Shown: piece after piece, positions 1 to 12,725 of the stretch
How the letters are laid out: the number at the start of each line of letters is the position of its first letter
Position numbering within the stretch: the first letter of the stretch is position 1
Source of the DNA: Silurus meridionalis
Taxonomy: Eukaryota; Chordata; Actinopteri; Siluriformes; Siluridae
Assembly (NCBI RefSeq): GCF_014805685.1
Contig: NC_060884.1
Location: 11,628,856-11,692,855 of the forward strand
Direction of reading: 5' to 3'
DNA length: 64,000 nucleotides
Made by a program: the position numbers and the translations under genes
The notes under the pieces: generated by a model
What the model was told of the DNA's origin: nothing
What the model saw: only the letters and a program-made list of their open reading frames with translations
The model's database searches: none

Positions 1-1542
1 TCCCTCACCTTGTCACCAAAACATCCTACATGTGCTGTCCTCTAATAAACTAATTTCTAATCTTGTCCATCCTCGTCACTCCCAACGAAAACCTTAACAT
101 CTTCAGCTCTGCTACCTCCAGCTCCACCTCCTGTCTTTTACTCAATGCCACTGTCTCTAATCCATACAACATCGATGTTCTTAATCAAGCTGACTCCCTC
201 CATGTCCTGTCTCTAAACTCCAAAGAGAGAAATAGTACTTCTCATTCACCTTCTCCATTTGATTGAGGGCTTCCTGTTTAAACAGGAAAATATGGTCTGA
301 TGACCAAGATAAATGAGCCTTGTTGCATCTTTGTTTTGGATCAGGATTTGGCACATTCTTGGGAGTATACCATTAATTGAACAAAATCTCAGCAGGAGGC
401 ATTACTGAAACATTAATCATCAGCAAAACAACAAAAAAAGTTCTACAATCTAGTCTCTTTGTTTTTTCTGTCTCAAAGAAAGCACAGTAGAAGAACCCAG
501 CATCTCCCAGGCCTTCTAGAAAGCAACCACTAAAGGCACAATGCCACAGTCAATGCCATGGTGTCAAACAAATAAAGATGTTTGCTTGCAGTTTTTATTT
601 TTTTTTTACATTCATTGGCTGCATTTATTTTTTCAGGGACAAAATTCTCTCTGGGATATTTGGATGGTTTTTCTAAGGGGATTTTACTTCTACACAAAAC
701 CTTGAACGTTATAGGGTTTTAATAAATCTTTTTATTTGTTGTTTCATAGGAAAACACTCACTATAAGCTGCTTTGTCCTTGTTATGTGGTATATCTTAAA
801 AATAATTTCAGCTAGCCAGACAATAATCTTAGACAAAAATGTATAAACCCTTTCTTGGGTGCCACTCCCAGTTTAGATTTCCCAGTTGAGTCTGGTTCTG
901 GTTTTTCCTGCAACTTTTAGGCATCTTCATCCTGACCTCTGTAAAGCTGCTTTGTGACAGCGTCTAGTGTTAAGTCTCATACATATTTTATTTTGTAGAT
1001 TTGAAAAGAACGTTGAAATGAGATGTTGTTTAAATCACATCTGCTTCTCAATCCGGTACATAGTGTTAACTTTGTTCACAAACTTCTGGGCATCACTTGT
1101 GAAAGATTCCAGATGTAACCACTAACATACATAACAGAAAACTGGCAGCTGAGTATTGTACCCATGCATAAGGAGGAGATGTTTAAGTGTTCATTGGTCA
1201 GGCATACCTGCCTTGATTTACATTGGGACCCGAAGACAACCGCCCATTGTGGAGCTCGCCTTCATGTGGCGCTTCGTTCAAAGACGCTCAGCTTAATCCG
1301 TGGAGAGGTGCCGGAAATACAAGCCTGGAGATGAAGCAGATCAGACCAGTGGAGATGGACATTTATCTCTGTGGGGTGTGTGTGTTGAAGGGGTCGGGTA
1401 CAGCAGGGGTGGCTTTAGTGCAAGTTCTGTCAGACAAGGTAGGTGATGTTAAATAAACCACAGCACATCTGCAGCCAGGCATCAAGTTTCGGACTGTACT
1501 GGCAGACTGACAAGTGTTTCTTTGTGGGCTACAGGAGACACT

Positions 1543-1606
<64 letters not shown>

Positions 1607-4600
1607 CAGGTATCCTCCTCTTCTTGATTTGCAACGGGTTACATTCAGTGCATGATTTAGATTTATAGGGGATCACTGTTTCTTTTTTTTTTGTGATGTG
1701 TCTTCATCTAGCCTTGTTCTGTCCAGGCAAGTTATCTTGAGAGAAGTGAAAGTAATTTGTGAGTGAAGGAATTTTACATAGCAGATGCCTAAGAAATGTT
1801 TCAAGCCCAACATCAAGTGTATCTAAACTCTGTGAAGCAATAAAATCTCTTCTTGAAAAGAACAGAGGACAATGGAACATGCTAATCCTTAGTTTCTTGT
1901 GATTTATTTTTTTTTCCCCAGTGAGACAATCTTGCATAATAGTTTGTTGTGCTAATATTAAACAGGTTGTCGAGCAATTCGTAATAAACAGCGGGTTTAC
2001 TCTTTGGGTTGGTTTGCGTGAGAAGGGAGCTAGAGAGCGAGAGAGCACATAAAATTGCTGAACTCAACTGTCCACTCAACTCCACTGCTATATCAGGGTC
2101 ACAGCTGCTGTTTTCTGTGGTAAGGCATGCTAGCTGCCTAAATGTTTCCCAGACAGAGCTGCTCTTGTGTATTTGTTAAGATTTGTTTTTTTTTGTAGGT
2201 TTGCAGTCCTCTTACAATATTACCACATCTTTTAGTTTCATCTACATAGTTAATCATGATTGATAAGAGAGTGGTCTGGATTACCTTCAGCTTGATTGTG
2301 TTTGTTTAGTTTAGCACATTAGGGAGATTGAAGGATATACACAGTTGGATTTCTTAAATAGTTGTAGGAGTGAGTACAAGCATGCATGGCGGGTAATGTA
2401 GAGCGTGTTTACATCGTCCATACATGCTTAATAAATTCTTGAACACTAGTAATAAATTTGGTTAAGGATACTGTAAATACCTCAGTACCACATACTAAGT
2501 GATTCTCTAATGCTGAGATCAGTAATTTTAGCATGCGGCAAGATAAGTGTTGAGACAATCCAGACAAAAGCAAGAGCATATTTACACCTTTAAATAAAGA
2601 AAAAATAGTATATCATACATTCCATATATAATACGGGCTATAATAATTGTGAAACTCTTGTGTTTTTCACAAAAGTCGGTCTTTGTAAATATATAGATTC
2701 TTGTTTGTGGGACCGTGCTTTTACTGAAATAAAACTTTCGTTAAAGCATGTGAAAAGTAGATGTTATTTAGACCCAGGTGATTGAAAAGGTCGCCTGCTT
2801 GCTGTAGTTTAGTACAACGAGCCTGTTTGATGTAGATATGCGGAAGTACATGTGTGCCCTCATTCTGTCCATCTTTATTCTTATTTATGTCAGTTTTCTG
2901 TTTGATTCTGTGGTTGAAAGCCGTGATAATAGTTTTAAGCATTATCACTTGTGTTTCGCTCTGAAGGAGGTAAAAAGCAGAAGATGAAGAAATAATGGTT
3001 GAAGCTTTTCATATCTCCAGGTGGCAGATGGTCTAGAAAAACCGAGGCAGTGTGTTTAGCCTTTCAGTAAGGCATTATTGGGGGGAATCTATTTAAATTT
3101 GTGTTATTTACAAGCTTTCAGCTGCATTCGATAGCACAGTTGAAACAAATTCTAAATTGTTTTGTCGACACAAAAAAACATCTTTTCTACTGCGATCTTG
3201 CTGAGCAAACAAAAATCGTGTTTTGCTGAAGTGCACGAAAATGGAATTCCATGCTTCTTGATGTCATGCTAACGCTGCCAAACAAATCATGTTTCAGATT
3301 TAGTTTGCCATAACTACTGTGTTATTGTAGGCTTGTAATTTTTGGAGACAACTTCCTTGTCATATGTTTTTATAAGTGTAAATCAAACCTCTTATTTCTT
3401 TTTTATTTTAGCGTTGTATGTATTGTTTAGATTAAATTGTTCTGTTCTAATTCACACCTTGGAATTTCAATGCTGAAATCTTACACCATTACAACTTTGC
3501 GTGTCTTAAGTCATTTTTGTTTAATTCAGGGAGGTCAGATATGCAGCATTTGTTCTAGCCCCTTATCTTTCATGTCCACTTTCTACATTTTCTCCAGACA
3601 GTGCACAGGGATAAGATGACTTTTCAGCACTGCATTTTCCAACTCTCACAATTTATTTTATTTTCCATGTGTGTGTAAATGGCCGGGAGCTTAATATGGA
3701 TCAGTCAAAAGCGCTTATTAGCACTGTCATGACTCATCTTTCCAGAAGACCATAACACCATCATGTAAAGTTGACTGAGCCTGAGTGTTATAAATGCTCT
3801 CAGGCCATCATTTTATGTACTAATGACGTTTTTATCATTTATAATAATAATGAAAAAGTATACATTTAAGTTCAGCTTTTTTTTCACCTATTTAACAGTG
3901 AAGCTATAAAAATGACAACAGTTTGTATTTATAGGGATTTATTTTTATCAGACATTTGTAATATATTTCACATCCATTTGTGTCTCCCTAATACACACAT
4001 GCTCAAATGAACCCTCAAGGCAGAGGCATATGGCTAATAAGGCACAATAATCCCTATCTCTATCAATCTGTCCAAGATGAAGGCTGTGGATTTGGGTGCT
4101 CATCTTTGGTCTTGATTGAGGCTTTTATTTGGGCTAAGTGAAGTCAGAAACTATTCTGAAGTCTGTCATCCTCTATAGAGGAGTAAACTGAAATGCTTCT
4201 AGTTGGCCCTCAAATTCACATCAGGATTAAGCTTGGAACTTGTTTTTCCCCTAAAGATTCCTCAAATCCATAACTTTGACTAAATTTTCTGTTGAACATA
4301 TAATCCACATGCCCATATATTTTCACAGAATTAGACCACTAAATCTCTGAGATACCAATGTGACTTCAAGTAAGTCCAAACTCTACTTCAATTACTGGAA
4401 ACTTTTCTACTTTTTGGCCAAGCAAGCTCATTCATCAGAGAACAAATTGGATAGAAAGCCACAGGCTGGCATTGAAAGTAGCTCTGCTTGTTAGGGATCG
4501 AGGGTGGCGAGGCTTCATTTATGGCTCAAAACGTGCACTCTGTGATTTAGATGACATGATTTATGACCTTCAGCGATCCAGACTTTTTTGAGTCCAGCTT

Positions 4601-4960
4601 TGACCCAGACTTGGGCCCAACCAGCTAGAGCATCTTCATTATAGCTTCTTATTTGAAAAAGACATGTCTGGTTTTCCCTTATGTTTCACTAAGTTCTTCA
4701 GTTTTTGTCCATTCTCTCTTAGGTCCATCTCTTTCCCTCACTAACTCTAAGATTAATGAGCTATGACTTCCAAAGGAAAAAATGTATTCTGGTCTGGTGT
4801 ATACCTCATCTTAGCCTCAAGTCTTAAGGAAAGTTGCCTGCACTAAATATTATGTCTGAAGAGATCGTTTAAAATGAGCAACATATCTTAATTATAGGGA
4901 ATTGTGTTTGTTTGAAGCACATGTCTGTCCAACATAACCATTTGTTTAATTTAAAATGGA
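1..4960. other. Non-coding stretch, presumed intron or upstream DNA
   Basis: No gene was recognised. All open frames are short and show no family similarity. It holds a (CT)n tract (1546-1604) and a short match to a common fish repeat motif (GTAAAGCTGCTTTG near 942-955). A GC-richer patch at 1223-1440 has an open frame of about 78 codons but no recognisable product. The rest is AT-rich unique-looking sequence. Confidence 0.6.
1546..1604. repeat. (CT)n microsatellite
   Basis: About 29 uninterrupted CT units, followed at once by CGGCAG. The polypyrimidine tract plus CAG resembles a 3' splice acceptor, and the mirror-symmetric strand could form triplex DNA. Confidence 0.97.
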
Positions 4961-4963
4961 ATT

Positions 4964-5420
4964 TACAACCCCAATTACAAAGGAATTAGGGGAAAATGAA
5001 CATTAAAACAGAATGCGGTGATTTGCAAATCTATATATGTATAAAGGAATCTATAAATCCATATAAATGAAAAAGTAAATATGACATGTACCACTGTCTA
5101 CAAATCGTGGAACAATTTCAAAAGTGTTCCTCAACATCAAACTACAAAGACATTAAATGCCTCTTCGATCGCATCTAATATCATGAAAAGATTCAGAGAA
5201 AATCAACATTCCTCTCCCAAAACTCCAGCAACTGGTCTCCTCAGTTCCCAGACTATACAGACTGTTGTTAAAAGAAGAGGAGGTGTTACACTCTGGTCAA
5301 CTTGGCCCTTTCCAAACCTTTTTGGGTGTGTTGCAGCCATCATATCCACAATTACTTTTAATTTCTTTTTCCTTAAAATGCTAAATTTTTTTAGTGTAAA
5401 CATTAGGTTTTTAGATCATT
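4964..5420 (+). mobile_element. Internally deleted Tc1/mariner-like element
   Basis: The left end ACAACCCCAATTACAAAGG is a diverged copy of the terminal repeat of a common fish Tc1-like family whose ends read ACAACCCC(A/G)ATTCC. Near 5105 the text AATCGTGGAACAATTTC comes from the start of its transposase gene. From about 5205 the sequence jumps to the end of that gene (CAACTGGTCTCCTCAGT and TGTTGTTAAAAGAAGAGG). The middle, with the catalytic core, is missing, so this is a non-autonomous remnant. No right terminal repeat was found; the right limit is approximate. Confidence 0.7.
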
Positions 5421-5759
5421 ACATTATGTTTTTATTTAAATTTTTTCCCCAACTGTTTCAGACTTGGGTAATTGCAGCAAGTGAAAATATCTGGGATGTA
5501 TAGTCACATTTATGTATTTTCTATTATAAAATTACAACTGAATATTTTGTTTTGGCCAAATTGGTGGCCATAAAAACATGTCACATGCCTTATAAAATTT
5601 GCCATAGATGTTCTTTATTAGTTACTAGTTATGTACTACTATTAGTACCAAAATACTTTGCCATGGCTCATGTAAAACTTGACAAGTGTTTTTCACTAGT
5701 TGGATGTTTCTTTCTGACCTTGTTATCTAATTCATCCTAGAGCAGTTCAGGTCTGGAGA

Positions 5760-6310
5760 CTGGGCCAGCCATTCATTGATAGATATACCTCCAGCCGACT
5801 GTTTGCTCTTTAAATAACACTTACAATGCTAGGATTTGTGCTTCGGGTAATTGTCTTGTTGTATGGTGAAGTTGGTTCCAATTAGCCGCAGTCCAGGTGG
5901 AATTGCATAGCGTTAAAGTATTGAATGGTAGCCATGTTGATTCAGTATACTTTTCACATGGAATTAGTCTGCAGCCTTCCCTGCTCCAAAACACCCCCAA
6001 ACTGTTCCACCTCCATGTTTGACTGTTTATGTGGTACAGTCTCATAATAACATCTCTTCTGTTCTTCATTTAACAAATCAACTAAATTTCAAATTTGGTC
6101 TTGTTTGTCCACATGTCCACAGAACATTCTTCCAGTCATTCACTGTTTGATTTTTTTCTCTTTTTTGCCTTTTACCTAGTTTGTTGCATATAAACAAAAT
6201 GAAAATGTATTTCAAACAAGTTAAGACTAGGTGTTTCCACAGTTTTGTCAGGCACTGCGCCAGTTGGTTATCATGAGAAGGTGCACCAGGGCTTCCCCCA
6301 AACAACATAA
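5760..6310 (-). pseudogene. Decayed Tc1-like transposase
   Basis: Read on the minus strand, the interval contains scattered transposase motifs of the Tc1 (DD34E) family: a region like NDWKNVLWTCGQTRPNLKF (normally W..VLWTDETKF) and then QTWRWNSLGVFW (normally KHGGG..WGCF). Frameshifts and stops break it, and the first catalytic Asp in the DET motif is gone. It is a different and older copy than the element just to its left. Confidence 0.65.
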
Positions 6311-9300
6311 CATTTTTGTTGTATATAACAAGTTAAATTTGTTTCAAGGTAGTTTTAGAATAATGTAGATTCTGCAGCAGTTGCATGCAGGTAACCACAA
6401 TAACTATATTTGTTATAACCACTGACCATAGCCAACATACACACTTTGAAGTGTGGCTGGTGTGAAGAGACAACATTGGTAAGATGAGTCAATTTTAAAA
6501 TTGCCTGCAGTGTGGTAAAAGGGAATATGTTGTCCCAAACAGGCTTTCAGTATTTTTTATATATTGCAAACTTCCAGTTTTCAGTTTTGTCCTTGTGTAG
6601 CCTATGAGTGGCTCTAGAGAAAAGTATTGTTGTGTCCATTGAATGTAACCTGTGAAATATTGATGGTTTTCTTTTAACACTGGGTGGGCACAATGCAAAA
6701 TTATCCACTTAATATTATTTCTTTTTATCTTAAATATCATCCATTTTATAGGAATTTCACAATGCAAATTGATAAACAATACATTTACTTAAAAATAGTT
6801 TGGGTACTGTGCTCTTGGGCATTACTGTAAAAATTGAATAAATACATTTTTCTATACAATATTGGTGAAAGAATCTTTAGTAAGAATTACCATGAAAAGT
6901 AATTTATCTTTCAAGAATTGTTCAGACCTCAGTCCTGGCCTAACAGTTTAGCTGCAACAATAGACACGTGTTCTAGCTTTGTTAGCTTATATTTGATCTA
7001 TGAGCTCTACATAAGCCGAATGCCCATATGAGTTTGAGTTTAAGTAGTTGACATTAATGTCACTCAGACTTTAGGTGACATTGGCCCTATTTCTTTCCTT
7101 CTCTTTCCCCAACCACTCACACTGTGATCTACTGTTCCTGTGAAAATAAAGTTCCATTTGACATTCAAGGCTGACTGGTTATCCTCTGACGAAGCTGCAC
7201 AGACCTATACAAACATACACATGGAGGTCACCTTGTCAATGTATTCTGCTTGTAATGAACTAAATGTACTGTCATATACTGTATGTATTTTTAATACAGT
7301 TTTTTTTATGAAAGATTTTACTCTCATCTCATTATTACGTCATATGCACACTAACTTTTATTCAGCTTGTTGCTATGTTCTTTTCCAACTGTGCTTCACT
7401 GTTGCTTTTTATAGTCTTCTTAAATTTAATTCTCCCTCTTGGCTCCATTCATTCTACAGACTTATCACTAATTGATTACCAAGACTGTCTAAAAGAGGCA
7501 ACTCTGCCAGAGAGAAACAGGGAGGACGACAGGCGAAAGGGGAAAACGAGAGAGAAGGAGACCGAGTTAGCGGCACCCTGGCATGCTTTTGTCACAAAGG
7601 CTGCAATGAAGCAGCTAAGAAATTATAACAGCAGGCGTCATTGGGGAGTTTATTAATGAAAGATGGTTGCAACAGATTGCAAATAGACACACACACATTT
7701 ACTCATATGGTTATCAGTGGGTCTTTCTGAGGCATAGACTCGTGACTAATGAGAAAAAATATTCCCAGGCTCTGACTGTAAATGAACCAAGCTACTTAAA
7801 ATCTGTAAAATGTAGCTTATGCATTGCAAAGTATATTAAACATGATTAGGTTTATGCCTCTGAAAGAAGTCTTTTCTCTTAAACCTTGGGTTGTACAATT
7901 GTGTTGGGATATCTGGTATATTGGGATAGCTGATTAGGTGTTAAAATATGGTTTAAGCAAACAAACAAACAAAAAGAAAACATTTTGTAGAATCTTTTTA
8001 TTTTTGGTGAAACTAATAAAACAGTTTATTTAGCAACATATATCATAATATGTACAGTGTTCAATAGGAGCAAATATTATCATGATATTGTCATTTTTCA
8101 TCATGGCCATTGCAGTATGGTTTGTAAAAACGTAACTAAACAAATGAGAAAAATATTATATTTAAAATTCATTTGTCACATGCACAACCATGTATGACAT
8201 GTAGTGATATATTTATTATTAACTAGGCAATGATGTAAAAAAATGCAATTTACCATAGAATAAAATATAACACAGAATTGTAATTACTAATATTTAATGA
8301 TCAGTTGATAGTTTACACTACAAGAGTAACTTGACCTCAAGAGTTTAAAATGAGCAGCTTTTAGGCATACCCAGGTTCCACTGTTTTATCCTGTATGGTA
8401 AAAACTTACTTTAGATGGGTGTTCAAATAAACAAATGCCTGGAGGTCATGTAAAGTGGTAGAGTTGTTGGAAATGAAGAAAGACAGAGTAGATCACATGG
8501 ATTATTTTTTTTTTCTTCTAACATCAATCTCAGAGAGGAAAAATGCAAGCAAGAGGCAAGTTGTTAAATATTAAAGGTGTGTTCATGTCAGAGTTTTTTG
8601 TTCATCTTTAAGTCAATGCTTTATCATGGTTAGAGACACACTGTTTACAAAGTCTATACCACAAACATTGGATTCTTCACAGGATACTCATTGAGGCCGT
8701 TTGCTTTATGTAAGCCCCCTACTGACAGGATTTTGTTTAATCCGCACTGACATTGGGGACCCTGGATCCACAAGGCAGCACAAGCAGTTTGCAAATGACC
8801 GCTTCTGACGTTTTAATCACATCCTGTAAATGCACTGCCAGAACCTGAAAATCCATGACATAATAAGTTAGTAAATGTTTGCCAGAATGCGACCATAATA
8901 TGGGTTTGACTTTGCCGGACATATATATGTCAATGCAGATGTCCCTATATAATGTGTAAATTGTATTCTATTCTCTAGACTCAGTAACTTTCTTTAGTTA
9001 AGTTTATTTTTTTCCCCCCCAAGTGGTTATGGGTTTTCCTGTTACTGGCCAGCCTCCGTCTGCTGAGCTAATCTAAGCGTATCAGGTTAAGGTCTGAACC
9101 GCCTGCTCAACGCCAAGCTCTGCTGCATTCAGCAGGTTGTGTGGTCCGGTGTTACCTCAATGACAGACGCTAGTCAGCAGCACAATGGACCACCTACCGC
9201 CAAGAGAGATGACTGATCTGTGCCAACTAAAGTCAGCCAACTAGCTTATGGTGGAGTGCAAGCCACGATTTTGCAGAGTCTCATTTCAGGGTTATAAGTC

Positions 9301-12300
9301 TAAAGAGACCGTTTAACTATTTTTATTTGCCCAAATAAATTCAAATTTATTTTTAGACATACCCAGGCTTAAACTTTCTTTTAAACTTATGTCCCTTGAA
9401 TCCAATTTAAAAAGGCAAGTTATGTGGATAATAAGCTTTTTAATTTTTTTTTAAATACTTGAAAAAAACAAAATGGAGACGGTGCTGCCTTTGTGGCTGC
9501 CTTTTACCATCTTGGCACTTGAGCAAAATTAACAGCTCACTAACAGTGATGAAGTATAATTTGATAGTTTTTTACTTTAAAGCTAATTGACTTGCGGAAC
9601 TAATTGACGTAACTACCCTACTTTGTTTATTTTTGCTAGTAAAAGCTGCGCACGATGTTGGATAGCAGGGACATACATTCACCATGATGCAAGACCACTT
9701 TGCCATTTTAATGGTGGTGTCTGCTTTGGATTTTAATGCATTTCACTCTAATTTCCCGCAGTTCTTTTCTCTCGCAAAGTTCTGCTCGTATTAACGACCA
9801 GGACAAAGTGCTAATGTTCAGGCACACATTCCTTAAATAACTATGGTATTATAAGCAAAGAATTTAAGAACTAATATTCATGATTCCTTCTTTAGAGGGT
9901 GTGCTAAATTACATGTTTGACCTGTCACTACAGATAAGACTAACTTGTTTTAATTTACAGATAGCCAAAGCTTAGGTTAGGGTCATTCTGTGCATTCTTC
10001 TATGGAGACGCTATTCTTTAAGTTTGACCTTTTTGCTATCTGTCTATCAGTGGAGATTTCAGAAGCATAGAAAGAACAGGGCTTGTTCAGAGAGAAAGAT
10101 GCCGTGGACAACTTGCTTTATTTCGTACAAGGTTGGAACTAGATCTAAAAAAAGTTAATAACTTAATAAACTTAATAAATAAAGTTAAATAATATTATGA
10201 ATTAATACTAATATAACTTAATATAAATTAGCTAAATATTAAATTAATGATATAAAATTAGTTTTCTTTTGTTTCCATTAGAATTCAGATGTTCTTATGC
10301 CATATAAAATGGGTGGAAATGGACTTAACAGGTTGCCATTTTTGGAGCATTTCACGGTATGTAACTTTGTTTAGTCTGATCCCAATGGACTGGGATGGTG
10401 TTCTTCAACTGTTATCCAAAGAGGAAATGATTTAAAAGGAAGAGCAGGTCAACTGGGACTGGGCCTACTTTAGAGCTAAGTGGATGCCCATTGGGAGGCA
10501 GCTGTGCTGTTTGATGTGCAACATAAAAGATGGTTCACATGATCTTAGCTACCAGTGCACAAGCTCACAGCTGGCTATAGTGCTCTATAATCCATTGATT
10601 TTGCCATTTTGTCAAAAGTCAGGGTTCAGTCTAAATGTTACATGAAGATTGTTAAATCATTAGAAGTGCATTATCATCCAAATTTAACAAAACGTCATCC
10701 AGGGGGAAAGAAAACAAGGAGAGTTCGAGGAAAATGGAGTTGTAATTAACTTCATTTGACCTTATCACAATGGGAGTTGTGAACACACTTTATTATGATT
10801 GCTTATCTCTCATGAAGTATGAATTATGCAAAAAACTCGAATCCCAGTCCATTTTTTTTCAGTGGGGGTTTATAATCAAAGCTGGAGAACAGTATCCTTT
10901 GAGTCTGCCTGTGATTTGTGACATTATGGAACTGGAAACACTGGAACCTTGTTTAAGGTGTGACTGTTAATTTTGTATATAAATAGTAATATAAACTGTA
11001 ATGTAAAAAAAAGTCCCTATAAATGATCCTAAACCATTTATTCCCTGCTAAGCTCGTTTTAGCACCGCAAAGTCGCAAACATCATTAGTAGTTGCAAACT
11101 TGATTTGTCTACGTTAACAACACAGTTCATTAAATGTAAGTATTACAAACCCCGCTTTGTGGTTTAACGGCTAAATGAACGTAACGTAATTTCAGAGTTC
11201 TCGGTTAAACTAAATGGTTATTCGTTCTTTATTTTAATATGTAACATTACAACACAATTGCAAAGGTAGGGAAAGTTTCCACTGCTCCTTTATTTCTCTT
11301 TAGTCCTAGTGCTAGGTGTTTCTGGAGGTCTTGTAAATCCTCATCTGGTAACATGCCACAGCTAATTGGGGGGACATGTCCCCTTGTACACAGCCACAGC
11401 TGAGGTCCAGAGATGTCATGCCCACACTAATCAACATCATCTGTGTGCAAATTGGCAACACATGCTGCCTGCTTACTGCAGAAGGTGGGACTTGGTGTGA
11501 ATTGGCTGTAAATCTCAGTGTGTTGTTCCTTTTGCACTGTCCTGGTAATGGAAAACGTTCCATTGTCATAAGTTGTTGGCCAGAAACAGTTTTAATCTGT
11601 CTAATGGTCTCTTTCAAGACTGACTGTTGTCTATATGAAGCACATACCTGTAGATTTATTATACTTTTGATCACTCTGTTAAATTCTCTTTATTTCTTCC
11701 AATCCCCCAGTGACCTTGTGTGGTGAACTTCCATACAGACTGCATTAATACAAAAGTGAGATTAGTTTTGGGTAAGCTCACGAATCACAGCTTATGTCTA
11801 AACTTGTGACTGCTTAATTACCAAAATGGATGGGGCAGTAAGCAAATACTCGTGCTCACAGATGATCCTTCCTAATTTCATTAACAGATTATATAATATT
11901 ATTAATTATTAAATTATATTATAACCCATGCTTCCTTTCATGTTCATATTCCGTAGCTTATAAAGCAAACATGAGTGCATTTCTTAAAGGAAAGACACTT
12001 ACTGCACTTTTTTCTTGATTTATGTAAGCTGAATTTTCCTGCACTGCACTGCACTTTCACGTTTTTTTTTTACACCTTAATAGAGGTAGCAGATGTTGTC
12101 TTTGACATCACTGTTTGTACATCAGAAACTACTTATTTCAAATTGGTTTCTTTTTAGCGATTCACCATCCTGATTAAAGCAGACACAGAGGAGATTCATG
12201 AGGTTTCTCACTCATGCTGGGGATTGGAAGTAGTAACCAATCATAAGTAATTTAAAAAAAATTTTAGTAAAATATTTATGTTTTCCATGCATATATATTC

Positions 12301-12320
12301 AAAAAATGCACGAGTGCTGC
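6311..12320. other. Non-coding stretch without a recognised gene
   Basis: Mostly AT-rich, with short chance frames only. A purine-rich patch lies at 7490-7640 and a GC-richer patch at 9010-9310 (after a run of C at 9014-9021). Neither matches a family I know. No RNA gene was seen. Confidence 0.5.
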
Positions 12321-12324
12321 CAGC

Positions 12325-12725
12325 ATTGCTTTAGAGGTTGCAGATGCAGAAGGTCCACTTGTCAGTGCATAGACCATACGCCGCACACTGCAACAACTCG
12401 GTTTTTATGGCCATCTTCCCAGAAGAAAGATGCTTCTGAAACTGGCTCACAAGAAAGCCAGCAAACAGATTGCTAAAGAACCTCTACAAAAGCATGAGTT
12501 ACTGGAACCATGTCCTGTGGTCTGATAAAACTAAGATAAACTTGTTTGGCTCAGATGGTGTCCAGCATGTGTGGAAAATTGTGTCTTGTCCTCAGTCAAG
12601 CATGGTGGTGGTAGCATCATGGTCTGGGGCTGCATGAGTGCTGCTGGTACTGGGGAGCTGCGATTCATTGAGGGGAAACATGCTGTGTCATGGCAGATTT
12701 TGGTGCTTTATTTGAAACATGGCGC
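12325..12725 (+). pseudogene. Tc1-like transposase fragment
   Basis: The interval has the transposase landmarks of the same family as the copy at 36.1-36.9 kb. CAAGAAAGCCAGCAAACAG, TGGTGTCCAGCATGTGTGG and GTGCTGCTGGTACTG are shared almost word for word. It translates in pieces to ...HGGGSIMVWGCMSAAGTGEL, a core Tc1 motif. Frames are broken and the last third of the gene, with the catalytic Glu, is missing after about 12720. Confidence 0.8.
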
